Assembly (NCBI RefSeq): GCF_004331345.1
Contig: NZ_SJJZ01000003.1
Location: 744,001 to 808,000, forward strand
DNA length: 64,000 bases
Source: Kribbella soli
GTDB taxonomy: Bacteria; Actinomycetota; Actinomycetes; Propionibacteriales; Kribbellaceae
Reading direction: 5' to 3'
In this document: in pieces, positions 6,384 to 15,247 of the stretch
Position numbering within the stretch: position 1 is the first letter of the stretch
Layout of the letters: each line of letters begins with the position of its first letter
Made by a program: the position numbers and the translations under genes
The notes under the pieces: model-generated
Told to the model about the DNA's origin: nothing
Seen by the model: only the letters and a program-made list of their open reading frames with translations
Databases searched by the model: none

Positions 6384-9289
6384 CCGGGTGTGGTGGGGAG
6401 GGCTTCGGCCAGGAGTTGGGCCAGGTGGCGGGGATGGCGGGGTGTGGCTTGGGCGATCTGCGTGCGGCAGCTGAAGCCGTCGGCCAGGACGGTGGTTGTC
6501 TCGGGCAACGATCGTACGGCGGGGAGCAGCGAGCGTTCACCCACTGCTGCTGAGATCTCGTAGTGGTCGCGTTCGAAGCCGAAGTTGCCGGCGAGACCGC
6601 AGCAGCCCGGGTCCGCGAGGCCTGCCTCGATGCCGGCCGCTGCCATCAGTTTGCGGTCGGCGTCGAAGCCGAGGACGGCGTGCTGGTGGCAGTGCGGTTG
6701 GACGAACGCCGCTCCCCCGACGTGCGGCGGTTGCCAGCCGGACTCGGCGAGCAGCTCGGAGAACGTGCGGGTGTTCGCGGCCGCCGACGCGGCGAGCGGG
6801 TTGTCGGCGAGGAGGGCGGGGGCGTCGTGGCGGAAGGCCGCCGTACAGCTGGGTTCGAGGCCGACGATCGGCGTACCGGCTTGGAGGTGTGGGGCGAGTA
6901 CGCGGAGGGATCGGTTGAGGACGCGGCGGGCGGTGGTGAGCTGACCGGTCGAGATCCAGGTGAGCCCACAGCAGACCGGCTTCGCGGGCAGCACCACCTC
7001 GAACCCGGCAGCCTCCAGTACGGCGACCGCGGCACGGCCTATCTCCGGCGCGAGGTAGTTGGTAAACGTGTCCGGCCAAAGCACAACCTGCCGCTCACCC
7101 GACCCCGGGCTGGTGCGGTGGGTGAACCAGTGGGTGAAGGTCTCCGGTGCGAAGGGCGGGACGTCCCGTTCGGCAGCGATTCCGCCGAGGCGCTTGGTCA
7201 GTTGCAGGCCGGCGAAGCGGTTCGCGACGCCCGGAGCTCGGGAGGCGAGGCGGGACCACAGAGGCAGCCAGCCCATCGACCAGTGTGACAACGGCCGCGC
7301 CCACGGACGTCGCGCGTAGTGGTGATGGGTGAACTCGGCCTTGTACGTCGCCACGTCGACGTTCACCGGGCAGTCCGACAGACATCCCTTGCACGACAGG
7401 CAAAGGTCCAACCCGTCGCGTACCTCGGTCGACCGCCACCCGTCTGTGATCAGGTCGCCCTGCAACATCTCCCACAACAGATGCGCCCGTCCACGCGTCG
7501 AGTGCACCTCGTCCCGCGTCACCTGGTAACTGGGGCACATCACGCTGCCGGACGACTGCCGGCACTTCCCGATCCCCACACACCGCCGCTGAGCCTGCGC
7601 GAAGTCGTGCTCATCGTCCGGGTAGTCGAAGATTGTCAACATTCTGCGGTCCTTGGCCGGCCCGTCGTGCCGGATCGCGAGGTCGAGCTGCGGCGGGTCG
7701 ACGATCATGCCCGGGTTCAGCACGCCCGCCGGATCCCAGATCCGCTTCAACTCGCCAAGGAGCGCGACCCCGTCGGCGCCGTACATCCTGCTGAGCAGTT
7801 CGCCGCGCGCCCGCCCGTCACCGTGCTCGCCGGACACCGAACCACCGAGCTCGACCACCAGATCCGCGGCCTGCTCGACGAACTCCCGGTACGTCGCGAT
7901 CCCGCGCGCACTCAGCAGGTCGAAGTCGATCCGCATGTGCATGCAGCCCTCGCCGAAATGCCCGTACGACGCACCCGACAGACCGTGCCGCCCGAGCAGT
8001 TCGTCGAGACCGCGCAGGTACGCGCCCAACCGCTCCGGCGGTACGGCGGCGTCCTCCCAACCGCCCCACGCCTCGGCCCCGTCCGCGCGTCGCGTCGCCA
8101 GGCCCGCGGCGTCCGTACGGCACCGCCACAGGACCGCCTGCGCCTTCGGGTCGGTCACCAGGGACGCGGTCGCACCGGAATCACGGAGTTCTTCGAGCAT
8201 CGCGCGTGCAGCCGACGCGGCGGCTGCCTCGTCCTCGCCGCCGATCTCGACCAGCAGCCAGGCGTTACCGCTCGGGAGCCCGGCGTGGACCGCAGCGTCG
8301 CGCACCTCCGTCGGCAGCCGGTCCACCAGTTCGTTGTTGATGGACTCGATCGTGAGCGGCGCGTGCCGGAGCACGACCGGCACACAGTCGGCCGACGTGA
8401 TCGAGTCGGCGAACCCGAGAACGCACAAAACCTTTGCCTTGGGCAACTCAACGAGCTGGACCGTCGCCCGCAGCGTTGCGGCGAGACCGCCTTCGCTGCC
8501 GGCCAGCAGAGCGGCCACGTTGTACCCGTACTCCGGCAGCAGCCGATGCAGTGCATAGCCGGAGATCTGCCGCGTGAACTGTCCGAACCGGCGGCGGATC
8601 AGCAACTCGTTCCGCCCCGCGAACGCCTGCAGCGCCTGATGCACCTCCCCCTCACGCCCCGGCCGAGCCGCCAACGCCGCAAGCTCAGCGGCGTCCGGAG
8701 CGGCGCCTGTGCCGAGCCCAGAGTCGAGTGTCAGGCGGGTTGCGTCGGCGAGGATCACGTCCAGGGAGCGGAGGTTGTCGGCTGTGGTGCCCCAGGCAAC
8801 CGAGTGAGCGCCGCAGGCATTGTTGGCGATCATGCCGCCGAGGGTCGCGCGGCTTGCCGACGACGGATCGGCGCCGAACGCCAGCCCGTGCGGTTTCGCG
8901 GCGGCCAGCAGATCGGTCAGTACGACGCCCGGCTCGACGACCGCCGTACGCGCCGACGTGTCGATGTCGAGGATGCGATTCACGTGCCGGGACGTGTCGA
9001 TGACGACGCCGCCGATCGCGTTGCCCGCCATCGACGTACCGCCGCCCCGCACCACCACCGGCGCCCCAGCTGCGGCAGTCAGCGCAACAGCCGCTGCCAG
9101 GTCCTCGGCATCAGCTGGTACGACGACCAGGTCCGGCACCGCGCGGTAGTTCGACCCGTCCGCCGCGTACAGCGCCCGCGTCCCTCGATCGTCGCCAACC
9201 TCACCCCTGAGTTCCCGGCGCAGCGTGCCTGCCAGACGCGCGGCGTCGTACGCAACGGATCCGGTGCCGGGACGCTCTGGGGTTAACAT
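6380..9289 (-). CDS. FAD-linked oxidase / Fe-S protein, D-2-hydroxyacid dehydrogenase (YdiJ/GlcDF-like fusion)
   Basis: A 969-residue fusion. The N-terminal half is a PCMH FAD-binding domain (VVVRGGGTSMAGNAIGG, then GGMIANNACGAHS) with the FAD-oxidase C-terminal domain (SGEHGDGRARGE). The second half has two Fe-S motifs (CVGIGKCRQ...C and CLSCKGCLSDCPV) and the CCG-type domain (KPVCCGLTWISTGQL, PGCCGLAGNFG). Such fusions oxidise D-lactate, glycolate or D-2-hydroxyglutarate and pass electrons to the respiratory chain. The ATG at 9289 (MLTPERPG) is preferred over the frame's upstream end at 9367 because AAAGGT lies upstream and the palindrome at 9288 overlaps it. It complements the NAD-linked dehydrogenase at 2225. 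Confidence 0.9.
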   Translation of the reverse strand: MLTPERPGTGSVAYDAARLAGTLRRELRGEVGDDRGTRALYAADGSNYRAVPDLVVVPADAEDLAAAVALTAAAGAPVVVRGGGTSMAGNAIGGVVIDTSRHVNRILDIDTSARTAVVEPGVVLTDLLAAAKPHGLAFGADPSSASRATLGGMIANNACGAHSVAWGTTADNLRSLDVILADATRLTLDSGLGTGAAPDAAELAALAARPGREGEVHQALQAFAGRNELLIRRRFGQFTRQISGYALHRLLPEYGYNVAALLAGSEGGLAATLRATVQLVELPKAKVLCVLGFADSITSADCVPVVLRHAPLTIESINNELVDRLPTEVRDAAVHAGLPSGNAWLLVEIGGEDEAAAASAARAMLEELRDSGATASLVTDPKAQAVLWRCRTDAAGLATRRADGAEAWGGWEDAAVPPERLGAYLRGLDELLGRHGLSGASYGHFGEGCMHMRIDFDLLSARGIATYREFVEQAADLVVELGGSVSGEHGDGRARGELLSRMYGADGVALLGELKRIWDPAGVLNPGMIVDPPQLDLAIRHDGPAKDRRMLTIFDYPDDEHDFAQAQRRCVGIGKCRQSSGSVMCPSYQVTRDEVHSTRGRAHLLWEMLQGDLITDGWRSTEVRDGLDLCLSCKGCLSDCPVNVDVATYKAEFTHHHYARRPWARPLSHWSMGWLPLWSRLASRAPGVANRFAGLQLTKRLGGIAAERDVPPFAPETFTHWFTHRTSPGSGERQVVLWPDTFTNYLAPEIGRAAVAVLEAAGFEVVLPAKPVCCGLTWISTGQLTTARRVLNRSLRVLAPHLQAGTPIVGLEPSCTAAFRHDAPALLADNPLAASAAANTRTFSELLAESGWQPPHVGGAAFVQPHCHQHAVLGFDADRKLMAAAGIEAGLADPGCCGLAGNFGFERDHYEISAAVGERSLLPAVRSLPETTTVLADGFSCRTQIAQATPRHPRHLAQLLAEALPTTPG

Positions 9290-9299
9290 TGTCGACAAT
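9288..9299. promoter_or_regulatory. Putative GntR operator, ATTGTCGACAAT
   Basis: A perfect 12-bp palindrome overlaps the start codon of the minus-strand FAD/Fe-S gene and lies about 36 bp upstream of the plus-strand isomerase/GntR pair. Binding here could block translation-initiation-proximal transcription leftwards and autoregulate the GntR gene rightwards. The same core is found at 3247-3258 and 12242-12253. Confidence 0.6.
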
Positions 9300-9334
9300 C
9301 TACCTTTCGTACGATCGACCAGCCAGGAGGCCCG

Positions 9335-10063
9335 ATGGTCACGGTAGGACTCCTTTACCCCGGACACAGCGCGGAAGACGACTACCCGTCACTCGAGGCT
9401 CGGCTCGACGGCTCGGTGAAGCTGCCGGTCGTCATCACCTCGGTGGGCGAGGACGCGCATCGGGTGGACGCGCTCCTCGACCTCGGCCGGGCGGAGCGGC
9501 TCGCCGAAGGGGCCGCGGAGCTGAAGCCGGCGCGGCCGGACTCGGTGATGTGGGCGTGTACCTCGGGCAGCTTCGTGTTCGGGCGGGAGGGCGCGAACAT
9601 CCAGGCGGCCGGTGTGGCGCAGGCGCTCGGCGTACCGGCGTCCTCGACCTCGATCGCGTTCGTCGACGCGTGCCGTGCGCTCGGCGTCCAGCGGGTCGCC
9701 GTCGCCGCGTCGTACCCGGAGGATGTCGCGCAGCACTTCGTCCGGTTCCTGACCGCGGGCGGCGTCGACGTGGTGTCGATGGGCAGCAACGGGATCATCA
9801 CCGCCGCCGAGGTCGGGACGCTCGCGCCTGAGCAGGTGGTCGCGATGGTGAAGGCCGCCGACCACCCGGATGCCGAGGCGGTCCTGGTGCCGGACACCGC
9901 GATGCACACGCTGGGGATCGTCGACGAACTGGAGTCCGCAGTCGGCAAACCGGTACTGACCGCGAACCAGGTGACGGTCTGGAAGGGGCTCGAGTTGGCC
10001 GGGGTTGTACCGTCTTTGCCAGATCTGGGGACGTTGTTCGCCACAAGGGGGAATTCGGAGTGA
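9335..10063 (+). CDS. Maleate isomerase / arylmalonate-decarboxylase family enzyme, one catalytic Cys replaced
   Basis: A 242-residue member of the same superfamily as the 3285 gene (shared GKPVLTANQVTVWKGLELAG). The N-terminal cysteine is present (MWACTSGSFVFG), but the C-terminal active-site position reads LVPDTAMHTLG instead of SCTNL, so the second catalytic cysteine is missing. A one-cysteine enzyme of this fold need not be a racemase; decarboxylase or isomerase chemistry is possible, although known arylmalonate decarboxylases keep the other cysteine. ATG start with AGGAGG 5-6 bases upstream. The stop overlaps the GntR start (GTGA), so enzyme and regulator are co-translated. Confidence 0.8.
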   Translation: MVTVGLLYPGHSAEDDYPSLEARLDGSVKLPVVITSVGEDAHRVDALLDLGRAERLAEGAAELKPARPDSVMWACTSGSFVFGREGANIQAAGVAQALGVPASSTSIAFVDACRALGVQRVAVAASYPEDVAQHFVRFLTAGGVDVVSMGSNGIITAAEVGTLAPEQVVAMVKAADHPDAEAVLVPDTAMHTLGIVDELESAVGKPVLTANQVTVWKGLELAGVVPSLPDLGTLFATRGNSE

Positions 10064-10710
10064 CCAGTTACATCGAGCCGCTGGCTCAGGAGTCGACGCC
10101 GAGCATCATCGCCGACAAACTGCGCAAGGCCATCGGCCACGGGGAGTTCAGGCCCGGCGCTCAGATCGTCGAGGCCGACCTGGCCCGCAAGCTCGGCGTC
10201 AGCCGGGGTCCGTTGCGGGAGGGCATGCAGCGCCTGACGCAGGAAGGGCTGCTGGTCTCGATCCGCAACCGCGGCCTGTTCGTCATCGACATGACACCCG
10301 AGGACATCCGGGACATGTACCTCGCCCGCGAGGCGATCGAGCGCGCCGCGGCCCTCAAGATCCTCCGCGACGGCGACTTCGAGACGGTCGGACTCGCACT
10401 GCTCGCGATCGTCGACCAGATGGCGGCGGCCGACGGCGATCCGGCCGCGGTCGGCGAGCTCGACATCGCGTTCCACGAGCTGCTCGTGCGGCTGGCCGAC
10501 AGCCCCCGGCTGTCGCGGATGCATCAGACGTCCATCATCGAGACCCGGATGTGCATCCACGCTCTCGAGGAGACATACCTCGCCACCGACGCCCGCGCCG
10601 TCGAGCACCACAGGCTGGCCGACGCGATCCGGACCGGCGACGTCGATCGCACCGACGACCTCCTGAGCGCCCACATGGACGACGCCATCGAACGCCTCGT
10701 CAGCCGCTGA
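10060..10710 (+). CDS. GntR family regulator, FCD (FadR-type) domain
   Basis: A 216-residue transcription factor. The N-terminal winged helix-turn-helix (IIADKLRKAIGHGEFRPGAQIVEADLARKLGVSRGPLREGMQRL) precedes an all-helical FCD ligand domain with the expected metal/ligand residues in DIAFHELL, CIHALE and EHHRLADAI. FCD regulators usually repress catabolic genes and release DNA when an organic acid or amino acid binds. The gene sits in the middle of the catabolic cluster and overlaps the isomerase by 4 bp. Four palindromes fitting the GntR/FadR half-site pattern lie in the cluster's intergenic gaps, so this protein is the probable local repressor. Confidence 0.9.
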   Translation: MTSYIEPLAQESTPSIIADKLRKAIGHGEFRPGAQIVEADLARKLGVSRGPLREGMQRLTQEGLLVSIRNRGLFVIDMTPEDIRDMYLAREAIERAAALKILRDGDFETVGLALLAIVDQMAAADGDPAAVGELDIAFHELLVRLADSPRLSRMHQTSIIETRMCIHALEETYLATDARAVEHHRLADAIRTGDVDRTDDLLSAHMDDAIERLVSR

Positions 10711-10715
10711 GCCCA

Positions 10716-10738
10716 GTCGGCTGAGTCTGTCAGCTGAC
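10716..10738. terminator. Short hairpin between convergent genes
   Basis: GTCGGCTGA and TCAGCTGAC form a 9-bp stem (one G-U pair) with a 5-base loop, just after the GntR stop and overlapping the aldehyde dehydrogenase stop. There is no T-run. It may act as a weak bidirectional terminator. Confidence 0.4.
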
Positions 10739-12208
10739 GGCGATGCCGATGTACTTCGTCTCGAGGAACTCGTCGATCCCGACCGCGCCGCCCTCGCGGC
10801 CGAGCCCGGACTGCTTCACGCCGCCGAACGGTGCGGCGGGGTTCGACACCACGCCCTGGTTCAGCCCGACCATCCCGGTCTCGATCGACTCCGCGACCCG
10901 GAGCGCCCGCCGCAGATCGTTGGTGAACACGTAGGCGACCAGCCCGTACTCCGTGTCGTTCGCCGCCCGCACGACCTCCTCCTCGGTGCTGAACGGCGTC
11001 AGCGGCGCGACCGGCCCGAAGATCTCCTGGTCCGCCATCGCCGCCTCCCGCGGTACGCCGGTCAGCACCGTCGGCGGGTAGAAGTACCCGTTCCCCGCCG
11101 CAACCTCTCCCCCGGTGAGCACGGTCGCACCCCGTCCGACCGCGTCCGCCACCAGCGTCCGCACCTTCTCGCGCCCCGCCTCGTCGATCAGCGGGCCGAC
11201 GTTCACACCCGGTTCGGTACCGCGCCCGACCGTCAGCGCACCCATCCGCTCCGCGAGCCGACGCCCGAACTCGTCAATCACCGACTCGTGTACGAAGATC
11301 CGGTTGGCCGCCGTACAGGCCTCGCCCATGTTCCGCATCTTCGCCGCGATCGCGCCGGTCACTGCCTCGTCCAGATCCGCGTCCTCGAACACCACGAACG
11401 GCGCGTTGCCGCCGAGCTCGAGGGACGTCCGCAGTACCTTCTCCGCGCACTGCTCGAGCAGGATCCTGCCCACCCGCGTGGACCCGGTGAACGACAGCTT
11501 CCGCGCCAGCCCGGACCGGATCAGCGGTTCCATCACGCCGCCCGCGTCCATCGCGGTGACGCAGTTGACGGCTCCCGCGGGTACGCCGGCCTCGGCCAGG
11601 ATCCCCATCAACGCCAGCATCGACAGCGGCGTCTGGTGGGCGGGCTTGATGACGCTCGTGCAGCCCGCCGCGATCGCCGGGCCGAGCTTGCGGGTCCCCA
11701 TCGCCATCGGGAAGTTCCACGGGGTGATCAGCAGGCACGGGCCGACCGGCTGCTTGGTGATCAGGAAGCGGGCGTTCCCGGCCGGCGCGGTCTGGTACCC
11801 GCCGTCGATCCGGAGCGCCTCGCCCGCGAAGTGCCGGAAGAACTCGGCCGCGTACGCGATCTCGCCGCGCGCCTCCGCCAGCGGCTTGCCCATCTCCAGC
11901 GTCATCAGCAACGCGAGATCGTCGACGCGTTGCATCAAGAGCTCGTACGCCGTCATCAGCATGTCGGACCGTTCGCGTGGCGACGTCCGGGCGAAGTCCG
12001 GCTGCGCGGCGACGGCCGCCTCCAGCGCAGCTCGGCCGTCCGCGGGTGAGGCGTCGGCGACCGCGCACAGCACTTCGCCGGTCGACGGATCGACGACGTC
12101 GAACGTCGCGCCGCGGGTCGCGTCGGCCCACTTCCCCTCGATGAACAGCCGCTTCTCGACGGCCTCGATCACCCTCGACTCGTCCACCCTCGACTGGTCC
12201 ATCTGCAC
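10730..12208 (-). CDS. NAD(P)-dependent aldehyde dehydrogenase (succinate-semialdehyde type)
   Basis: A protein of 490-492 residues with the full ALDH layout: PWNFPMAMGTRKLGPAIAAG cofactor-site segment, catalytic Glu in LELGGNAPFVV and nucleophilic Cys in MGEACTAANR, as in GabD-type succinate-semialdehyde dehydrogenases. Starts are possible at GTG 12208 or ATG 12202. It would oxidise the semialdehyde produced by the class III aminotransferase encoded divergently at 12283, a standard pairing (as in GABA or diaminobutyrate breakdown). A perfect palindrome at 12241-12254 lies in the divergent gap. The exact aldehyde cannot be deduced. Confidence 0.92.
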   Translation of the reverse strand: MQMDQSRVDESRVIEAVEKRLFIEGKWADATRGATFDVVDPSTGEVLCAVADASPADGRAALEAAVAAQPDFARTSPRERSDMLMTAYELLMQRVDDLALLMTLEMGKPLAEARGEIAYAAEFFRHFAGEALRIDGGYQTAPAGNARFLITKQPVGPCLLITPWNFPMAMGTRKLGPAIAAGCTSVIKPAHQTPLSMLALMGILAEAGVPAGAVNCVTAMDAGGVMEPLIRSGLARKLSFTGSTRVGRILLEQCAEKVLRTSLELGGNAPFVVFEDADLDEAVTGAIAAKMRNMGEACTAANRIFVHESVIDEFGRRLAERMGALTVGRGTEPGVNVGPLIDEAGREKVRTLVADAVGRGATVLTGGEVAAGNGYFYPPTVLTGVPREAAMADQEIFGPVAPLTPFSTEEEVVRAANDTEYGLVAYVFTNDLRRALRVAESIETGMVGLNQGVVSNPAAPFGGVKQSGLGREGGAVGIDEFLETKYIGIAVS

Positions 12209-12240
12209 CCCTTCACCGGCCTCGACAGCTGAGATAGGCT

Positions 12241-12254
12241 GATTGTCGACAATC
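12241..12254. promoter_or_regulatory. Putative GntR operator, GATTGTCGACAATC
   Basis: A perfect 14-bp palindrome between the aldehyde dehydrogenase (-) and the class III aminotransferase (+). It is the best copy of the motif in the cluster and is placed to control both genes. Confidence 0.65.
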
Positions 12255-12282
12255 TACCATCCGACACGTGGAGGGGAAGTCC

Positions 12283-13536
12283 GTGGCTGAGCTGTCGCAG
12301 ATCCTCAAACAGGCGACCGGCGTGGTCGCCGCCCGCGGCGAGGGCGTCCAGCTGTTCGACGAGGACGACCGCAGGTACCTGGATTTCACCGCCGGCATCG
12401 GCGTCACGTCGACCGGGCACTGCCATCCGCGGGTGGTCGCAGCCGCCCAGGAGCAGGTCGGGCGGATCATCCACGCGCAGTACACGACCGTCATGCACCG
12501 GCCGTTGCTCACGCTGGTGGACCGGCTCGGCGAGGTCCTCCCCCGGCATCTCGACCGGATGTTCTTCGCGAACTCCGGCAGCGAGGCGATCGAGGCGGCA
12601 CTGCGGCTCACCCGCCAGGCGACCGGCCGGCCGAACGTGATCGTGTTCCACGGCGGCTTCCACGGCCGGACCGTCGCAGCGGCCACGATGACTACTTCCG
12701 GGACCAAGTTCCGCTCCGGTTTCAGCCCGTTGATGGCCGGCGTCCACGTGTCCCCGTTCCCGGACCCCGGCCACTTCGGCTGGCCCGTCGAGCAGGCGAC
12801 CGACTTCGCGCTCAGCCAGTTGGACTACGTCCTGCAGACGTTGAGCACGCCGGCCGACACCGCCGCGTTCTTCGTGGAGCCGGTGCTCGGCGAGGGTGGT
12901 TACGTACCGGCGAACGAGCGGTTCTTCGCGGGCCTGCGCGAGCGCGCCGACGCGCACGGGATCCTGCTCGTGGTGGACGAAGTACAGACCGGGTTCGGGC
13001 GGACCGGGAAGTTCTGGGGCGGCGACCACTTCGGATCGCACCCGGACGTCCTGGTCACGGCGAAGGGGCTCGCGTCCGGGTTCCCGCTGTCCGCGATCGC
13101 CGCGTCGTCGGAGCTGATGGAGAAGGCGTGGCCCGGCTCTCAGGGCGGCACGTACGGCGCGAACGCGGTCGCGTGTGCGGCGGCGTTGGCGACGCTGGAC
13201 GTGATCAAGGACGAGGGTCTCGTGCAGAACTCCGCGGACCGGGGCGCTCAGCTCAAGCAGGCGCTGCAACTGGTCGCGGACAAGCACGAGCAGATCACCG
13301 ACGTCCGCGGGCTCGGGCTGATGATCGGCAACGAGTTCCGCGACGCGGACGGGAAGCCCGACCCGGCGACGGCCACCGCGGTCCAGCAGGAGGCGGCGCG
13401 GCGAGGTCTGCTACTGCTCACGTGCGGCGCCTGGGGTCAGGTTGTGCGCTTCATCCCGGCCCTGGTCGTCTCCCCCGACGAGATCGACGAGGCCGCCGGC
13501 CTCTGGTCCGACGCAGTCACCGCAGTAGTCGGCTGA
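12283..13536 (+). CDS. Class III PLP-dependent aminotransferase (omega-amino acid type)
   Basis: A 417-residue omega-aminotransferase. Visible landmarks are FFANSGSEAIEAALRL, HGGFHGRTVAA, the cofactor Asp in VVDEVQTGFGRTG and the PLP lysine Lys261 in VTAKGLASGFP. Relatives include GABA, diaminobutyrate and beta-alanine transaminases, which produce semialdehydes. The GTG at 12283 is chosen over GTG 12268 because GAGGGGAAG lies 4-10 bases upstream of it. Its divergent partner is the aldehyde dehydrogenase, which would oxidise the product. A strong hairpin terminator follows. Confidence 0.9.
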   Translation: MAELSQILKQATGVVAARGEGVQLFDEDDRRYLDFTAGIGVTSTGHCHPRVVAAAQEQVGRIIHAQYTTVMHRPLLTLVDRLGEVLPRHLDRMFFANSGSEAIEAALRLTRQATGRPNVIVFHGGFHGRTVAAATMTTSGTKFRSGFSPLMAGVHVSPFPDPGHFGWPVEQATDFALSQLDYVLQTLSTPADTAAFFVEPVLGEGGYVPANERFFAGLRERADAHGILLVVDEVQTGFGRTGKFWGGDHFGSHPDVLVTAKGLASGFPLSAIAASSELMEKAWPGSQGGTYGANAVACAAALATLDVIKDEGLVQNSADRGAQLKQALQLVADKHEQITDVRGLGLMIGNEFRDADGKPDPATATAVQQEAARRGLLLLTCGAWGQVVRFIPALVVSPDEIDEAAGLWSDAVTAVVG

Positions 13537-13563
13537 GCGGCTGGTCGGGTTTGGCGGGGTCGG

Positions 13564-13624
13564 ATCCGCGCTCTCCGGAAACTTTTTCGCGCTGGTTGGC
13601 GAATTGTTTCCGGAAAGCGCGGAT
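13564..13624. terminator. Strong bidirectional terminator hairpin
   Basis: Two 19-base arms (13564-13582 and 13606-13624) pair at 18 of 19 positions around a 23-base loop, between the convergent aminotransferase (+) and transporter (-) genes. The plus-strand loop starts with TTTTT. Confidence 0.75.
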
Positions 13625-13631
13625 TCGCGAG

Positions 13632-15065
13632 TCAGGCCTTGGCGTGGGCCGGTTCGAGGGCGACCGGCGGTGGGGCGTCCTCGGTGCCCGGGATCTCGGT
13701 GCCGTTGAGCGGGCACCGTGACGTCTCGGGGACCTTGGCGAGCGCGAGCGCACCCACGACACAGGCCGCCATCATGTAGTACGCCGGCACCAGCGAGTCA
13801 CCCAGCTTGGCCGTCAGCCAGTCGTTGACCGCGGGCGCCGTACCGCCGAACAACGACGTCGACACGTTGTACGCGATCGCGAATCCGGCGTACCGGACGT
13901 GCGTCGGGAACATCGCCGGGAACGTCGCGGAGATCGTCGCGAGCTGCGGCACGTACAGCAGACCGAGGACCGCGAAGCCGATGATCGCGCCGGCCACGTT
14001 CGTCCCCATCAGCAGGAACATCGGTACGCCGAACACGAACAAGCCGGCCAGCGACGCCCACCACAGCGGCTTGCGCCCGAGCCGGTCCGACGCCCGCCCG
14101 GCGAACGGGACGAAGATCATCATTGTCAACATTCCGATGATCGGCACGATCAGCGATTCGTCCGCGCTCAGCCCGATCTCCTTCTCCAGGTACGTCGGCA
14201 TGTACGTGAGCAGCGTGTAGTTCACGACGTTCAGGGCGATCACCATGCCGCCGAGCCGCAGGATCGGGGCCCAGTAAACGGCCAGCAGGTCCTTGAACTG
14301 GGTACTGGTCTCCTGCTCCTTCTGGCCCTTCGCCTCGAGCTCACGGAACACCGGCGTGTCCTCCAGCCGGGACCGGAGGTAGACGCCGACCAGGCCGAGC
14401 GGCGCGGCGACCAGGAACGGCAGCCGCCAGCCCCATGCGTGCATCGCGTCGTCGCCGAGCACCAGCGAGAAGCCGAGCATCAGCAACGCGCCGAGCGAGA
14501 AGCCGGCCAGCGTGCCGAACTCCAGGAAGCTGCCGAGGAACCCACGCTTGCGGCTCGGCGCGTACTCGGCCATGAAGGTCGCGGCACCGCCGTACTCGCC
14601 ACCGGTCGAGAAGCCCTGGACCATCCGCAGCAGAACCAGCAGGATCGGCGCCCAGATCCCGATCGTGTCGTACGACGGGACCAGACCGGCGAGCAGTGTC
14701 GCGCCGGACATCATCAGGATCGTGATCGCCAGCACGTGCTTGCGGCCGAGCCGGTCGCCGAGCGGGCCCCAGACCAGGCCGCCGAGCGGGCGGACCAGGA
14801 ACGAGACGGCGAACGTCATCAGCGCCAGCAGGGTCTGGCTCTCGGTGTCGCCCGGGAAGATCGCGGCCGAGATGTACGTCACGCCGTAGGCATAGATGCC
14901 GTAGTCGAACCACTCGGTCGCGTTGCCGATCGCCGAGGCGGCGATCGCTTTCCTGAGCACTCCGGGCGGCTGCTCGTGTTCCGTCGTGGTCACGGGCGGC
15001 CGGTCCTGGGCGCCGTCACCCTGCGGGGGCTTGGCGCTCTCAGGCGGCGGGGTCTCGGAGTCCAC
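13632..15065 (-). CDS. MFS metabolite:H+ symporter (MHS, ProP-like)
   Basis: A 477-residue inner-membrane protein with about 12 transmembrane segments. The family signatures are ASAIGNATEWFDYGIYAYGV at the first helix, GDRLGRKHVL in the loop after helix 2, and LRMVQGFSTGGEYGGA, all typical of the ProP/ShiA/KgtP metabolite:proton symporters. ProP members take up proline, glycine betaine and ectoine; others take up organic acids. The GTG start has AGGAGG 6 bases upstream. The N-terminus carries a 40-residue Pro/Glu-rich cytoplasmic extension. Last gene of the GntR cluster, with a motif-related site 84-96 bp upstream, so it is the likely importer for the pathway substrate. Confidence 0.88.
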   Translation of the reverse strand: MDSETPPPESAKPPQGDGAQDRPPVTTTEHEQPPGVLRKAIAASAIGNATEWFDYGIYAYGVTYISAAIFPGDTESQTLLALMTFAVSFLVRPLGGLVWGPLGDRLGRKHVLAITILMMSGATLLAGLVPSYDTIGIWAPILLVLLRMVQGFSTGGEYGGAATFMAEYAPSRKRGFLGSFLEFGTLAGFSLGALLMLGFSLVLGDDAMHAWGWRLPFLVAAPLGLVGVYLRSRLEDTPVFRELEAKGQKEQETSTQFKDLLAVYWAPILRLGGMVIALNVVNYTLLTYMPTYLEKEIGLSADESLIVPIIGMLTMMIFVPFAGRASDRLGRKPLWWASLAGLFVFGVPMFLLMGTNVAGAIIGFAVLGLLYVPQLATISATFPAMFPTHVRYAGFAIAYNVSTSLFGGTAPAVNDWLTAKLGDSLVPAYYMMAACVVGALALAKVPETSRCPLNGTEIPGTEDAPPPVALEPAHAKA

Positions 15066-15148
15066 GGTTTCCTCCTGTCGTCATTACGGCCTCACCCGAG
15101 TGCCCACCCGCAGACAATCCACACGCCCCACGGGGATCAGGTCGTAGT

Positions 15149-15161
15149 TTTGTTGACAATC
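15149..15161. promoter_or_regulatory. Candidate GntR half-operator, TTTGTTGACAATC
   Basis: In the 182-bp gap between the TetR gene and the transporter (both minus) this sequence matches 11 of 13 positions of the palindrome found at 12241. It contains TTGACA on the plus strand. Position fits control of the transporter at 13632. The rest of this gap shows no gene. Confidence 0.4.
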
Positions 15162-15247
15162 CGAAGGTTAGCCATGTGCAATCGTGAACCACAAGCGATG
15201 ACTACCCGTCGATCACGCGAAATCGTTCAACGCCGCTTGCTGCCGGC

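Noticed and set aside
7319..9286. 655-codon plus-strand open frame
   Set aside because: Antisense to the FAD/Fe-S dehydrogenase with all expected cofactor motifs; no domain seen in the plus frame.
4037..13536. Complete canonical ectoine degradation pathway
   Set aside because: DoeB-type deacetylase and EutB/EutC are absent; only a partial resemblance can be claimed.
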